Source of the DNA: Burkholderiales bacterium
Lineage (GTDB): Bacteria > Pseudomonadota > Gammaproteobacteria > Burkholderiales > JAEUOS01
Direction of reading: 5' to 3'
Length of the DNA: 64,000 nt
NCBI GenBank assembly: GCA_016790635.1
Contig: JAEUOR010000052.1
Span: 60,311-124,310, forward strand
Part shown: positions 18,839 through 26,647 of the stretch, piece after piece
Layout: each line of letters opens with the position of its first letter
Numbering within the stretch: the first letter of the stretch is position 1
Position numbers and translations under genes: made by a program
The notes under the pieces: generated by a model
What the model saw: only the letters and a program-made list of their open reading frames with translations
The model's database searches: none
Told to the model about the DNA's origin: nothing

Positions 18839-19612
18839 CTAGTGCGGAACCACGCAGAGAAAGCCGGCCAGCGCGGTTGGCACAACCCCGCCGGCGTGTG
18901 CCAGGCCCGCCAGTCCGAGGGTCAGCACGAGCCCGCCCGCGGCACCGCGCCAGATGGACGTGCGCCCGCGACGCGCCACCGCGCGCACCAGCGCACCGGC
19001 GAACAGCAGGTTGGGCAACGTACCGAGCCCGAAGGCCAGCATCACCGACGCGCCACCGGCCGCGTCGCCGGCCAGGAGCGCGGTCGCCAGCACGCTGTAG
19101 ACGAGCCCGCAAGGTATCCAGCCCCACAGGAGACCCAGCGCGAACGCGCGCGGGCTGCTTTGCACAGGAACCAACCTGCCCGCCGCGGGGCGCAACAGGG
19201 CCCACAGACGGGCGCCGGCCCGTTCCAGCGGCGCGATGTAGCGCGGAACACCCAGCAGGTATAGCCCGAGGGCGACCAGCATGCACTGGGCCGCGATGTA
19301 TATGACGAATTGCAATGGCAACACGCCTTCGACAAACACCGCAAGCGAACCGGCCCAACCTGCCAGCGCGCCGATGAGGACATAGACGCAGATGCGCCCG
19401 GCGTTCAACGCGAACAATTGGGGCCAGGGCAAGCCGGCCGGCCCTCGCGCTGCCGCAGGCGCCGGACCCGCGGCACGCACAGGCACGGACACACGCACGG
19501 CGCCCGCCCGGCTGCCCGCCAGCGCGGCGACGATGCCGCCGCACATGCCGGCGCAGTGCACCCCGCCGAACAGCCCGACCAGGAAAATCGCGCCCAGCGC
19601 GGTGAGGGTCAT
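18839..19612 (-). CDS. Sulfite exporter TauE/SafE-type membrane protein, cbb3-associated
   Basis: A 257-residue membrane protein with about six hydrophobic segments. Two cysteine motifs are conserved: FGGVHCAGMCGGIVAAL in the first segment and WGWIPCGLVYSVL in the middle, a pattern shared with the DsbD/CcdA-like fold. Proteins of this type are regularly encoded beside hemN, fnr and cco genes and have been proposed to move copper or reductant for cbb3 oxidase assembly. It starts 3 bases after the hemN stop, so both probably share the FNR-controlled hemN promoter. The transported species cannot be read from sequence. Confidence 0.82.
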   Translation of the reverse strand: MTLTALGAIFLVGLFGGVHCAGMCGGIVAALAGSRAGAVRVSVPVRAAGPAPAAARGPAGLPWPQLFALNAGRICVYVLIGALAGWAGSLAVFVEGVLPLQFVIYIAAQCMLVALGLYLLGVPRYIAPLERAGARLWALLRPAAGRLVPVQSSPRAFALGLLWGWIPCGLVYSVLATALLAGDAAGGASVMLAFGLGTLPNLLFAGALVRAVARRGRTSIWRGAAGGLVLTLGLAGLAHAGGVVPTALAGFLCVVPH

Positions 19613-19615
19613 CGT

Positions 19616-21010
19616 TCAGATGATCTTGGAGTAGCGGCTGCGCGCGCGATCGACGCGCACATAACGATCGAACGGCATGCAGATGGCACGCAGGAAGAAG
19701 CGGCCGCGCCGGGTGACGCGGACCTCGCCGGGATCGATCTCCAGGAGGCCCTCGCGCACCAGCGGTGCCAGTTCGGCCAGTTCGGGCGCGAAGTATTCGC
19801 GAAAGTCGATCAGATGCGCGATCGCGATCGATTCGAAGGAGACTTCGCCCTGGCACATGAGCGCCATGATCACCGCGCGCCGCGCCAGGTCATCGGCCGA
19901 GAGTTCGATGCCGCGCACCACCGGCAGGCGCCCCTGGTCGAGGCAATCGTAATAGTCCTCCAGCGAATAGACGTTCTGGCTGTAGGTCGGCCCGACGCGC
20001 GAGATCGCGGAAATGCCGATGGCGATCAGGTCGCAATCGGGCTGGGTGGTGTAACCCTGGAAATTGCGATGCAGGCGCCCGCTGCGCATGGCCAGCGCGA
20101 GCTCGTCGTCCGGCTTGGCAAAATGGTCCAGGCCGATGTAGACGTAGCCGGCCGCCTGCAGGCGCTCCAGCGCGAGCAGGAACAGGTTGAGCTTGGTCTC
20201 GCCGGAAGGCATGTCGGCTTCGGCGATGCGCCGCTGCGGCTTGAAGCGTGTCGGCAGATGCGCATAGCTGTACAGGGCGATGCGATCCGGCGCGGCTTCG
20301 ATGACATGCTCGAGCGTGCGGCCGAATGTCGCCGGTGTCTGGCGCGGCAGGCCATAGATCAGGTCGAAGTTGATCGAGGCGAACCCGGCGGCCCGCGCGG
20401 ACGCGAGCGCGGCCATGGTCATCTCGACGCTCTGGACGCGGTTGATCGCGCGTTGCACGCCCGGATCGGTATCCTGCACGCCGATGCTGATGCGGTTGAA
20501 TCCGAGGACCGCCAGGTGCTGCATGGTGTCGGCGGCGATGCTGCGCGGATCGACCTCGATCGAGATCTCGCAGTTGGGATCGATCTCGAAGTTCCGGTGC
20601 AAGACCTGCATCAGCGTGCGCATCTCCGCATGCGACAGGAAGGTCGGCGTGCCGCCTCCCAGGTGCAGCTGGGTGACGCGACGCTCGGCTCCCAGATGCT
20701 GGACGCGCAGCTCGACCTCGCGCTCCAGATAGCGCAGGTACTTGGCCGAGCGCCCATGGTCCCGCGTCACCACCTTGTTGCAGGCGCAGTAGTAGCAGAT
20801 CGACGCGCAGAACGGAATGTGCACGTACAGGGACAGCGGTCGCAGCACCCCGCCGATGCCGCGCTTTTCCATCCATGCGGCATGGGCTGCGCAATCGAAG
20901 GCCTCGACAAAGCGATCCGCGGTGGGGTACGAGGTGTAACGCGGCCCCAACGTGTCATAGCGACGGATCAGGTCGCGGTCGATGTCGAGGGTGACGGGAA
21001 AGGCGGACAT
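19616..21010 (-). CDS. hemN: Oxygen-independent coproporphyrinogen III oxidase
   Basis: A 464-residue radical SAM enzyme that converts coproporphyrinogen III to protoporphyrinogen IX without oxygen, supplying haem under anoxia. The cluster motif is C68-x3-C72-x2-C75 in PFCASICYYCACNK, with a conserved YTSYPTADRF at about 25-35 and HLGGGTPTFLS after it. ATG 21010 (MSAFPVTLDIDRDL) is the family-like start; open frame continues upstream but is not similar. An FNR-type box lies 64-77 bases upstream. It forms a transcription unit with the TauE/SafE-like gene. Confidence 0.96.
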   Translation of the reverse strand: MSAFPVTLDIDRDLIRRYDTLGPRYTSYPTADRFVEAFDCAAHAAWMEKRGIGGVLRPLSLYVHIPFCASICYYCACNKVVTRDHGRSAKYLRYLEREVELRVQHLGAERRVTQLHLGGGTPTFLSHAEMRTLMQVLHRNFEIDPNCEISIEVDPRSIAADTMQHLAVLGFNRISIGVQDTDPGVQRAINRVQSVEMTMAALASARAAGFASINFDLIYGLPRQTPATFGRTLEHVIEAAPDRIALYSYAHLPTRFKPQRRIAEADMPSGETKLNLFLLALERLQAAGYVYIGLDHFAKPDDELALAMRSGRLHRNFQGYTTQPDCDLIAIGISAISRVGPTYSQNVYSLEDYYDCLDQGRLPVVRGIELSADDLARRAVIMALMCQGEVSFESIAIAHLIDFREYFAPELAELAPLVREGLLEIDPGEVRVTRRGRFFLRAICMPFDRYVRVDRARSRYSKII

Positions 21011-21073
21011 GGCGCGGGAACATGGGCCGCACGGCGGCTTCGGGGCACTATGCCGCGCCGCGCGTCCGGCGGG

Positions 21074-21087
21074 TTGATCCATGTCAA
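21074..21087 (-). promoter_or_regulatory. FNR/ANR box upstream of hemN
   Basis: TTGATCCATGTCAA matches the TTGAT-N4-ATCAA consensus with one mismatch in the second half. Its centre (21080.5) is about 41 bases from a predicted start near 21039, and CATAGT (minus strand, 21047-21052) sits where the -10 would be. This is the class II activator position. The fnr gene is 3 kb away. Confidence 0.75.
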
Positions 21088-21136
21088 TCACCCTTCGCCA
21101 CGCAGCCGCCGGCAGGGCGCCGCTATACTGCCGATC

Positions 21137-21940
21137 ATGATTTCCCGCTACTGGGCCGACCACTCTTCCAGGGCGCTGGCGGGCATGGATCGTTCGCGCC
21201 TGGTGGCCGTGCTGCCGGTGGCCGCCATCGAGCAGCATGGCCCGCACCTGCCGCTGTCGGTCGATACCGACATCGTCAACGGCATCGTCGCGCGCACGGC
21301 CTCGCTCCTGCCCGCATCAAGCCGGGTGCTGTTCCTGCCGACGCTGGCCATCGGCAAGTCCAACGAGCATGCGCGCTACCCGGGGACGCTGACGCTGTCG
21401 GCCGAGACCCTCATGCGCCTGTGGCACGAAGTCGGTGATTCGGTCGCCGCCGCAGGGGTCAGGAAGCTGGTGCTCTTCAACAGCCACGGCGGCCAGAGTG
21501 CGGCGATGGACCTGGTCGCGCGCGACCTGCGCGTGCGCCACGGCATGCTGGTGGTGGCGTCGAACTGGTACATGCTGGGCCTGCCGGAGGGCCTCTTCAG
21601 CGCGCCGGAAATGCGCCATGGCATACACGCCGGCGAGATCGAGACATCCTTGATGCTCGCCCTGCGGCCGGACCTGGTGAACATGGACGAGGCGCGCGAT
21701 TTCGCCTCCGCCGTGGCAACCCGCGAGGCCGACTTTCCGACGCTCGGCGTGGTCACCTCCAACCGCATCGGCTGGCAGACCCAGGACCTGAACCCGCTTG
21801 GCGCGTGCGGCAACGCGGCGCGCGCCACGGCAGAGACCGGGCAGCGCGTGCTGGAGCATGTCGCCGCACGCTTTGTCGAGGTACTGGACGAGGTTGAGCG
21901 CTTTCCGCTGGACGCGCTGGCAAACCCGCCGGCCTGGTGA
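21137..21940 (+). CDS. Creatininase-family amidohydrolase
   Basis: A 267-residue member of the creatininase superfamily. The metal and active-site segments are PVAAIEQHGPHLPLSVDTDI (E, H and D ligands), LFNSHGGQSAAMD, and HGIHAGEIETSLMLAL with H and E. Creatininase opens creatinine to creatine; relatives cleave other cyclic amides or formamides (for example in riboflavin and mycofactocin pathways), so the substrate is unknown. It is followed after 15 bases by an FAD oxidoreductase and then a Rid protein, a likely three-gene operon for oxidation of a nitrogen compound. ATG 21137 starts 126 bases from the divergent hemN. Confidence 0.88.
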   Translation: MISRYWADHSSRALAGMDRSRLVAVLPVAAIEQHGPHLPLSVDTDIVNGIVARTASLLPASSRVLFLPTLAIGKSNEHARYPGTLTLSAETLMRLWHEVGDSVAAAGVRKLVLFNSHGGQSAAMDLVARDLRVRHGMLVVASNWYMLGLPEGLFSAPEMRHGIHAGEIETSLMLALRPDLVNMDEARDFASAVATREADFPTLGVVTSNRIGWQTQDLNPLGACGNAARATAETGQRVLEHVAARFVEVLDEVERFPLDALANPPAW

Positions 21941-21955
21941 ACCGGCGCGGTCGAC

Positions 21956-23341
21956 ATGATGAGGACGCACCCCGAGCCGTTCGATTGGCGGTCCGTGGCC
22001 GAGGCACTGGCGGGCCTGGACATCGTCACCGACGCGGCCGAACGCGCCACCCTGTCGCGCGACTACTACTGGTACAGCCCGATCCTCAAGAACGCGCTCG
22101 ACAGCCGCTGTGCCGATCTGGTGGTGCGCCCGCGCAACCAGGCCGAGGTCACGCGCATCGCCGCGCTCGCCGCCAAGCGCCGCCTGCCGGTGACCGTGCG
22201 CGGCGGCGGCACCGGCAACTACGGGCAGGCGGTGCCACTGGAAGGCGGCATCGTCATCGACATGACACGCATGGACCGCGTGCTCGACGTTTCCGCGGGC
22301 ACGGCGCGCTGCGAAGCCGGCACCCTGCTCTGGGACCTGGACCAGGCGGCGCGCCGCAGCGGCCAGGCGCTGCTCATGTATCCCTCGACGGCGCGCATCG
22401 CCACGGTCGGCGGATTCATCGCCGGCGGGCATTCCGGCATCGGCTCGATCCGTCACGGCATCCTCGCCGATCCGGGCAACGTGCGCAGCATCCGCGTGGT
22501 GACGCTCGAGGAGTCGCCGCGCGTCATCGACCTCAACGATGCCGACATCCAGAAGGTGCATCACGCCTACGGCACCAACGGCATCATCACCGAACTGACC
22601 GTCGCGCTCGCGCCCGCCGTCGACTGGATCAATGTCATCACCTGCTTCGACAGCTACGACGCGGTGCTTGAACTGGGCCTGGCCGCCGGCGCGCGCGCCA
22701 TGGCGGGCGACGGCATCGACGTCTTCCTGCTCTCGGCGGTCGAGCGGCGCATCATGCCGTACTACGAGGCGCTGGCCGACCGCGTGCGCGGCCGCGACGC
22801 GATGTTCGCGCTGGTCTCGCCGGCGACGCTGCCGGCGTATGCGGCACTCGCCGCCTCGCTGGGCGGCACGCAGGTGCTGGCCATGTCGGATGCCGAACTG
22901 GACGCCGCCGGACTGCCGCACGCGATCGAGTGCGCCTACAACCACACCACCCTGACCGCCCTCAAGACCGATCGCAGCGTCACCTATCTCCAGGTCGCTT
23001 TCCCGCCGCCGCTGGACATCGGGCTGGTGCGCTCGCTGATGGAGGAATTCGGCGACGAGCTCTACATGCACCACGAGTTCGCGCGCGCCTATGGCCACCT
23101 GACCGCGTTCGCGCTGCCCCTGGTGCACTATTTCGACGCCGAGCGCATCGCCGAGATCATCGCCATCTTCGAGGCGCGCGGCTGCACGGTCTTCAACCCG
23201 CACACCTACGTGCTCGAAGACGGCGGCATGAAGGTGGTCGACACCGCGCAGATCGATTTCAAGACGCGCGCCGATCCGCTGGGCTTGATGAATCCCGGCA
23301 AGACGCGCGGCTGGACGGCGCCCCTGCCGGCTCCGCGCTGA
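21956..23341 (+). CDS. FAD-binding oxidoreductase, GlcD/VAO family
   Basis: A 461-residue flavoprotein. The PCMH-type FAD-binding domain is at about 50-230: VVRPRNQAEVTRIAALAAKR, VTVRGGGTGNYGQAVPLEGG and VGGFIAGGHSGIGSIRHG. The C-terminal cap ends in DPLGLMNPGKTRGW, a form common in glycolate, lactate and 2-hydroxyacid dehydrogenases. The substrate is probably a 2-hydroxy or amino acid derivative. The start may be ATG 21956 or the next codon, ATG 21959. It lies 15 bases after the creatininase-like gene and 36 bases before the Rid gene. Confidence 0.85.
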   Translation: MMRTHPEPFDWRSVAEALAGLDIVTDAAERATLSRDYYWYSPILKNALDSRCADLVVRPRNQAEVTRIAALAAKRRLPVTVRGGGTGNYGQAVPLEGGIVIDMTRMDRVLDVSAGTARCEAGTLLWDLDQAARRSGQALLMYPSTARIATVGGFIAGGHSGIGSIRHGILADPGNVRSIRVVTLEESPRVIDLNDADIQKVHHAYGTNGIITELTVALAPAVDWINVITCFDSYDAVLELGLAAGARAMAGDGIDVFLLSAVERRIMPYYEALADRVRGRDAMFALVSPATLPAYAALAASLGGTQVLAMSDAELDAAGLPHAIECAYNHTTLTALKTDRSVTYLQVAFPPPLDIGLVRSLMEEFGDELYMHHEFARAYGHLTAFALPLVHYFDAERIAEIIAIFEARGCTVFNPHTYVLEDGGMKVVDTAQIDFKTRADPLGLMNPGKTRGWTAPLPAPR

Positions 23342-23377
23342 CCCAGCCCCCGCCCCACCCGAACCACGGAGACCGAC

Positions 23378-23851
23378 ATGCCGACCGCCAAGCGCGCCGC
23401 ATCACCCGCCATCGCCCAACCCACCGCGCGCTACGCCCCGTACAAGCGGGCCGGCGACTTCATCTTCCTGTCCGGGATCATCGCCGTCGATCCGTCGCGT
23501 CACAAGGTGATCATGGGTTATGCCGACATCCCGCCGGAGGCGCGCAAGCTCCTGGGCGAGACCGGCGAGATGTCGATGGACGTCAAGGAAGGACCGATCG
23601 CGGCGCAAAGCTGGTACGTGCTCGACCGCATCCGCGCCACGGTCGAATCGGCAGGCGGCCGCATGACGGACGTCATCAAGCTGGTGCAGTATTTCCGCGA
23701 CCTGCGCGACTATCCCATCTACAACCGCGTGCGCAAGCAGTTTTTCGGCGCCGAAGCGCCGGTCTCGACCGTGGTCGAAGTCTCGGCCATGCTGCCGACC
23801 GAAGAGGTGCTGGTCGAGGTCGAGGCAACCGCCTGGCTGCCGCGGCGCTGA
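23378..23851 (+). CDS. Rid-family protein (RidA/YjgF-like)
   Basis: A 157-residue YjgF/YER057c/UK114 family protein; RidA members hydrolyse reactive enamine/imine intermediates. Recognised parts are GDFIFLSGIIAVDPS, DRIRATVESAGGRMTDVIKL, and PVSTVVEVSAML. The catalytic arginine of RidA is normally within a C-terminal R-x-x-x-E-x-E context; here the end is VLVEVEATAWLPRR without it, so this may be a non-RidA subgroup. A central insertion of about 20 residues (GYADIPPEARKLLGETGEMS) also departs from short RidA. Placement after an oxidoreductase suggests handling of an imine product. Confidence 0.85.
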   Translation: MPTAKRAASPAIAQPTARYAPYKRAGDFIFLSGIIAVDPSRHKVIMGYADIPPEARKLLGETGEMSMDVKEGPIAAQSWYVLDRIRATVESAGGRMTDVIKLVQYFRDLRDYPIYNRVRKQFFGAEAPVSTVVEVSAMLPTEEVLVEVEATAWLPRR

Positions 23852-23943
23852 TCCCGCACTCCGCGCACCCGTAAAACGGCACCGTGGGCGATAATCCGCA
23901 AAGCCGCCGTCCTTCGACGGCTGTCCCACGACAATCCTCCGTC

Positions 23944-24678
23944 ATGAACGCCCCAGTCTCGCTTCCCCACCTGCGGGTCGCCTGCTCCAACTGCAACCTG
24001 CGCGAACTGTGCCTGCCGGTCGGGTTGAGCCATGAGCAACTCGAATCGCTCGACGAACTGGTCTATACGCGCAAGCGCATCAAGCGCGGCGACACCCTGT
24101 TCCGCTCCGGCGATTCGTTCGCCTCGCTGTACGCGATCCGCAGCGGGTTCTTCAAGACGCGCGTGGCCAGCCCCGACGGGCGCGACCAGGTGACCGGCTT
24201 CCAGATGGCGGGCGAGCTGCTGGGTATCGACGGCATCGGCACCGATGCGCACCACTGCGATGCCATCGCGCTGGAGGACAGCGAGGTCTGCGTGATCCCC
24301 TACGCCCGGCTGGAGGAAGTCTCGCAGCGCTTCGAGCCGCTGCAACGCCACTTCCACAAGGTCATGAGCCGCGAGATCGTGCGCGAACACGGCGTCATGC
24401 TGCTCCTGGGCAGCATGCGCGCGGAGGAGCGCCTGGCGGCCTTCCTGCTCAACCTCTCGCAGCGCTTCACCTCGCGCGGCTACTCGGCCTCCGAGTTCGT
24501 CCTGCGCATGACGCGCGAGGAGATCGGCAGCTTCCTCGGCATGAAACTCGAGACGGTCAGCCGCGCCTTTTCCAAGTTCCAGGACGACGGCCTCATCAGC
24601 GTGCAGCAGAAGCACATCCGCATCGCCGACCTGGCGGGGCTGCGCAAGATCGTCGGCCAGGCCGGCGCGGCCTGCTGA
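23944..24678 (+). CDS. fnr: Oxygen-sensing transcription factor Fnr
   Basis: A 244-residue CRP/FNR regulator. The [4Fe-4S] ligands are present: C14, C17 and C23 (CSNCNLRELC) and C105 (DAHHCDA), with spacing like E. coli FNR. A cyclic-nucleotide-like beta-roll, a dimer helix and a C-terminal helix-turn-helix follow; the recognition helix ETVSRAFSKFQ carries the E..SR set that reads TTGAT. It should activate hemN, ccoN and the universal stress genes in this window, which have such boxes. No FNR box was seen in its own 92-base upstream gap. ATG 23944 is used. Confidence 0.95.
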   Translation: MNAPVSLPHLRVACSNCNLRELCLPVGLSHEQLESLDELVYTRKRIKRGDTLFRSGDSFASLYAIRSGFFKTRVASPDGRDQVTGFQMAGELLGIDGIGTDAHHCDAIALEDSEVCVIPYARLEEVSQRFEPLQRHFHKVMSREIVREHGVMLLLGSMRAEERLAAFLLNLSQRFTSRGYSASEFVLRMTREEIGSFLGMKLETVSRAFSKFQDDGLISVQQKHIRIADLAGLRKIVGQAGAAC

Positions 24679-24702
24679 CCTCCGTCCGGCGGCCGGCAAT
24701 CC

Positions 24703-25488
24703 ATGCGGATCGCGGTCCTCGGCGCAAGCGGGGTCGCGGGTCGCGCCTTCACCACGATTGCCCTTGGCGCGGGGCATGAACTCGTCACCGATCGTGCCGA
24801 CCTGTTCGATCGCAGCGCGCTGGAACGCATGCTCGGCGGATGCGATGCTGCGGTCAACCTCGCGACTTCGATCCCGCGGCCCGGCGGGCGCGGCGACTGG
24901 GCAGTCAACGACCGCATCCGCCGCGAAGGCACCGCCAACCTGATCGAGGCCTGTCTCGCAGCGCGTGTGCCATTGCTGCTGCAGCAAAGCGTGGCCATGC
25001 TGCTCAACCATGCCGACGACAGGCCGCAGGTCGAGGACGATGCCATCCATGGTTACGGCCGCATCGCCTCGGCCGCCGACATGGAAGCCCTGGTGCGCGC
25101 CGCGCCGCTGGACGGCCGGCTGGTGCGCGGCGGGCTCTTCTACGGCCCCGGCACCGGACGCGCGGAGGCCTGGGCCGCTGAACTCGCCGATCCGGGATTT
25201 CGCATTCCGGGCGACGGCAGCGCCTGGATTTCGCCTGTCCACGTCGAGGATTACGCGACAGCGCTGCTGGCAGTCCTCTTGCACGGACGCCCGCGCGAGG
25301 CTGTCAACGCCTGCGAGGATGAACCATTGCGCCTCACCGAACTGTATGCGGGCCTGGCCCGACGCAGCGGTCGCAACACCCCTGACAGCGGCGGACCGCC
25401 CGGCCTGCGTTCGTTCCGGGTCGCCAACAAGCGCCTGCGGGATCTGGGCTGGCAACCGCGCCACGCCTTGCGCGCAAGCTTCAGCTGA
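24703..25488 (+). CDS. NAD(P)-dependent epimerase/dehydratase-like protein
   Basis: A 261-residue extended SDR-fold protein. The nucleotide-binding motif is VLGASGVAGRAFTTI (GxxGxxG). DAAVNLATSIPRPGG and ISPVHVEDYATALLAVL follow, as in NAD-dependent epimerases. The usual YxxxK is not obvious: the nearest element is HGYGRIASAADMEAL, with Y but no lysine four residues on, so it may have lost catalysis or act as an atypical reductase. It lies 24 bases downstream of fnr and may be read through from it. Confidence 0.75.
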   Translation: MRIAVLGASGVAGRAFTTIALGAGHELVTDRADLFDRSALERMLGGCDAAVNLATSIPRPGGRGDWAVNDRIRREGTANLIEACLAARVPLLLQQSVAMLLNHADDRPQVEDDAIHGYGRIASAADMEALVRAAPLDGRLVRGGLFYGPGTGRAEAWAAELADPGFRIPGDGSAWISPVHVEDYATALLAVLLHGRPREAVNACEDEPLRLTELYAGLARRSGRNTPDSGGPPGLRSFRVANKRLRDLGWQPRHALRASFS

Positions 25489-25532
25489 CCGGCCGTCGCG
25501 CTGCACCCGCCACTTCAAGTTCAGGCATCCGC

Positions 25533-26621
25533 ATGGAATGGCAGCAGATCCGCGAGACGCTGGCCGCCCTGCCCGCCGCCGAGCAGCGCACCTACACCGT
25601 TGGCGCGCTGGTCGTTGTAGCGCTCATGGCGCTGGTGCTGCTGCTGGAGAGCCAGTATTTCCGGCGCACCCGGCGGGTCGGCAGTTGGGCGGTCCTGCGC
25701 CTGGTGTCGCTCGTCATGGCGCCGCTCACCTTTGCCGCCATCGTCATGCCGGCGCGCGCCGTTTCCGGCATGGAGGGATTGGCGGTGTTCTATGCGTGCC
25801 TGCTCACGGTCGGGCCGCTCTTGTGGTTCGGCAGCCACCTCCTATGCGCGAAACGCCTGCGTCCCGCGGTCTCCGAAGTCGAGGCCGTCGTGCTTGCCTG
25901 CATTGCCCTGGCGATCGTTGCCCTGCCGGTCATCGGTTTCCGCTTTGCGGAGGAGTCGATCAGGGAAGCGGCGCGCGGACTGTCCGGGCGCCCGACACCG
26001 GGGGCTTCCGCACCTGCCCATCGCGCCACGCCGGTGGTGCGCCGCAGCCTGCCGGGGGCTGGCGTCGTGTTCACGCAGTCGCTGATCGCGCCCCCGGGAG
26101 TGATCCTGGAGCGTGTCGAGCGGCGCCACAACGGTCCCTGGTATGACGCCATGGGCGTCACCAACAACGACTTCTGCCGCCATGGCCAGGACCTGCACCT
26201 GATGTGGTCTGCCGAGGAGGCAGCGCCCGAACTGCGCCTGCATTGGCGCAACGCCGCTGGTCAGCCGCAAGCCGGCGAACATCTTGCGCGCGGCGTCCCG
26301 CTGCCCGAGGGCGGCGACCGCCCTTTCGCCATCGCGGCTCGTCCCGACGGCATCGACCCCGAAGCGCCGATCCCGCGCTCGCGCGTCTTCTTCAACTTGA
26401 CCCGTGCCGACGGAACGCAAACCTCTCTCCTGCCCAAGGACACGCGCGACGGCAGGAGCGACGCCAACGGCTGCCTGATGCCGGGGGACGTGCAGTTTCC
26501 GTGGAGCAACGTTGGCAGCCTTGCCAGCGTCAACATCTCCTTCCGGCCGCAAAGCGGAAAGTACGCGCGTGCCGTGGTCGAGACCGGCTCGGGTCCCGCG
26601 GCGCCCGCCCCCGCGCGCTGA
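25533..26621 (+). CDS. Membrane protein of unknown function
   Basis: A 362-residue protein. Four hydrophobic stretches occur at about residues 23-40, 58-75, 82-105 and 118-135. A soluble C-terminal half of about 200 residues follows, with RRHNGPWYDAMGVTNNDFCR and FFNLTRADGTQTSLLPKDTR. I do not recognise the domain. The C-terminal part looks extracytoplasmic, with beta-rich character. It is encoded 44 bases downstream of the epimerase-like gene and converges on the rhodanese gene. Confidence 0.65.
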   Translation: MEWQQIRETLAALPAAEQRTYTVGALVVVALMALVLLLESQYFRRTRRVGSWAVLRLVSLVMAPLTFAAIVMPARAVSGMEGLAVFYACLLTVGPLLWFGSHLLCAKRLRPAVSEVEAVVLACIALAIVALPVIGFRFAEESIREAARGLSGRPTPGASAPAHRATPVVRRSLPGAGVVFTQSLIAPPGVILERVERRHNGPWYDAMGVTNNDFCRHGQDLHLMWSAEEAAPELRLHWRNAAGQPQAGEHLARGVPLPEGGDRPFAIAARPDGIDPEAPIPRSRVFFNLTRADGTQTSLLPKDTRDGRSDANGCLMPGDVQFPWSNVGSLASVNISFRPQSGKYARAVVETGSGPAAPAPAR

Positions 26622-26647
26622 CAGCGCACCAGGACAAGCAGGCAGGA

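Noticed and set aside
19310..21136. The 5' extension of the creatininase-like frame across hemN
   Set aside because: The frame is open through the antisense of hemN; only ATG 21137 onward resembles the family.
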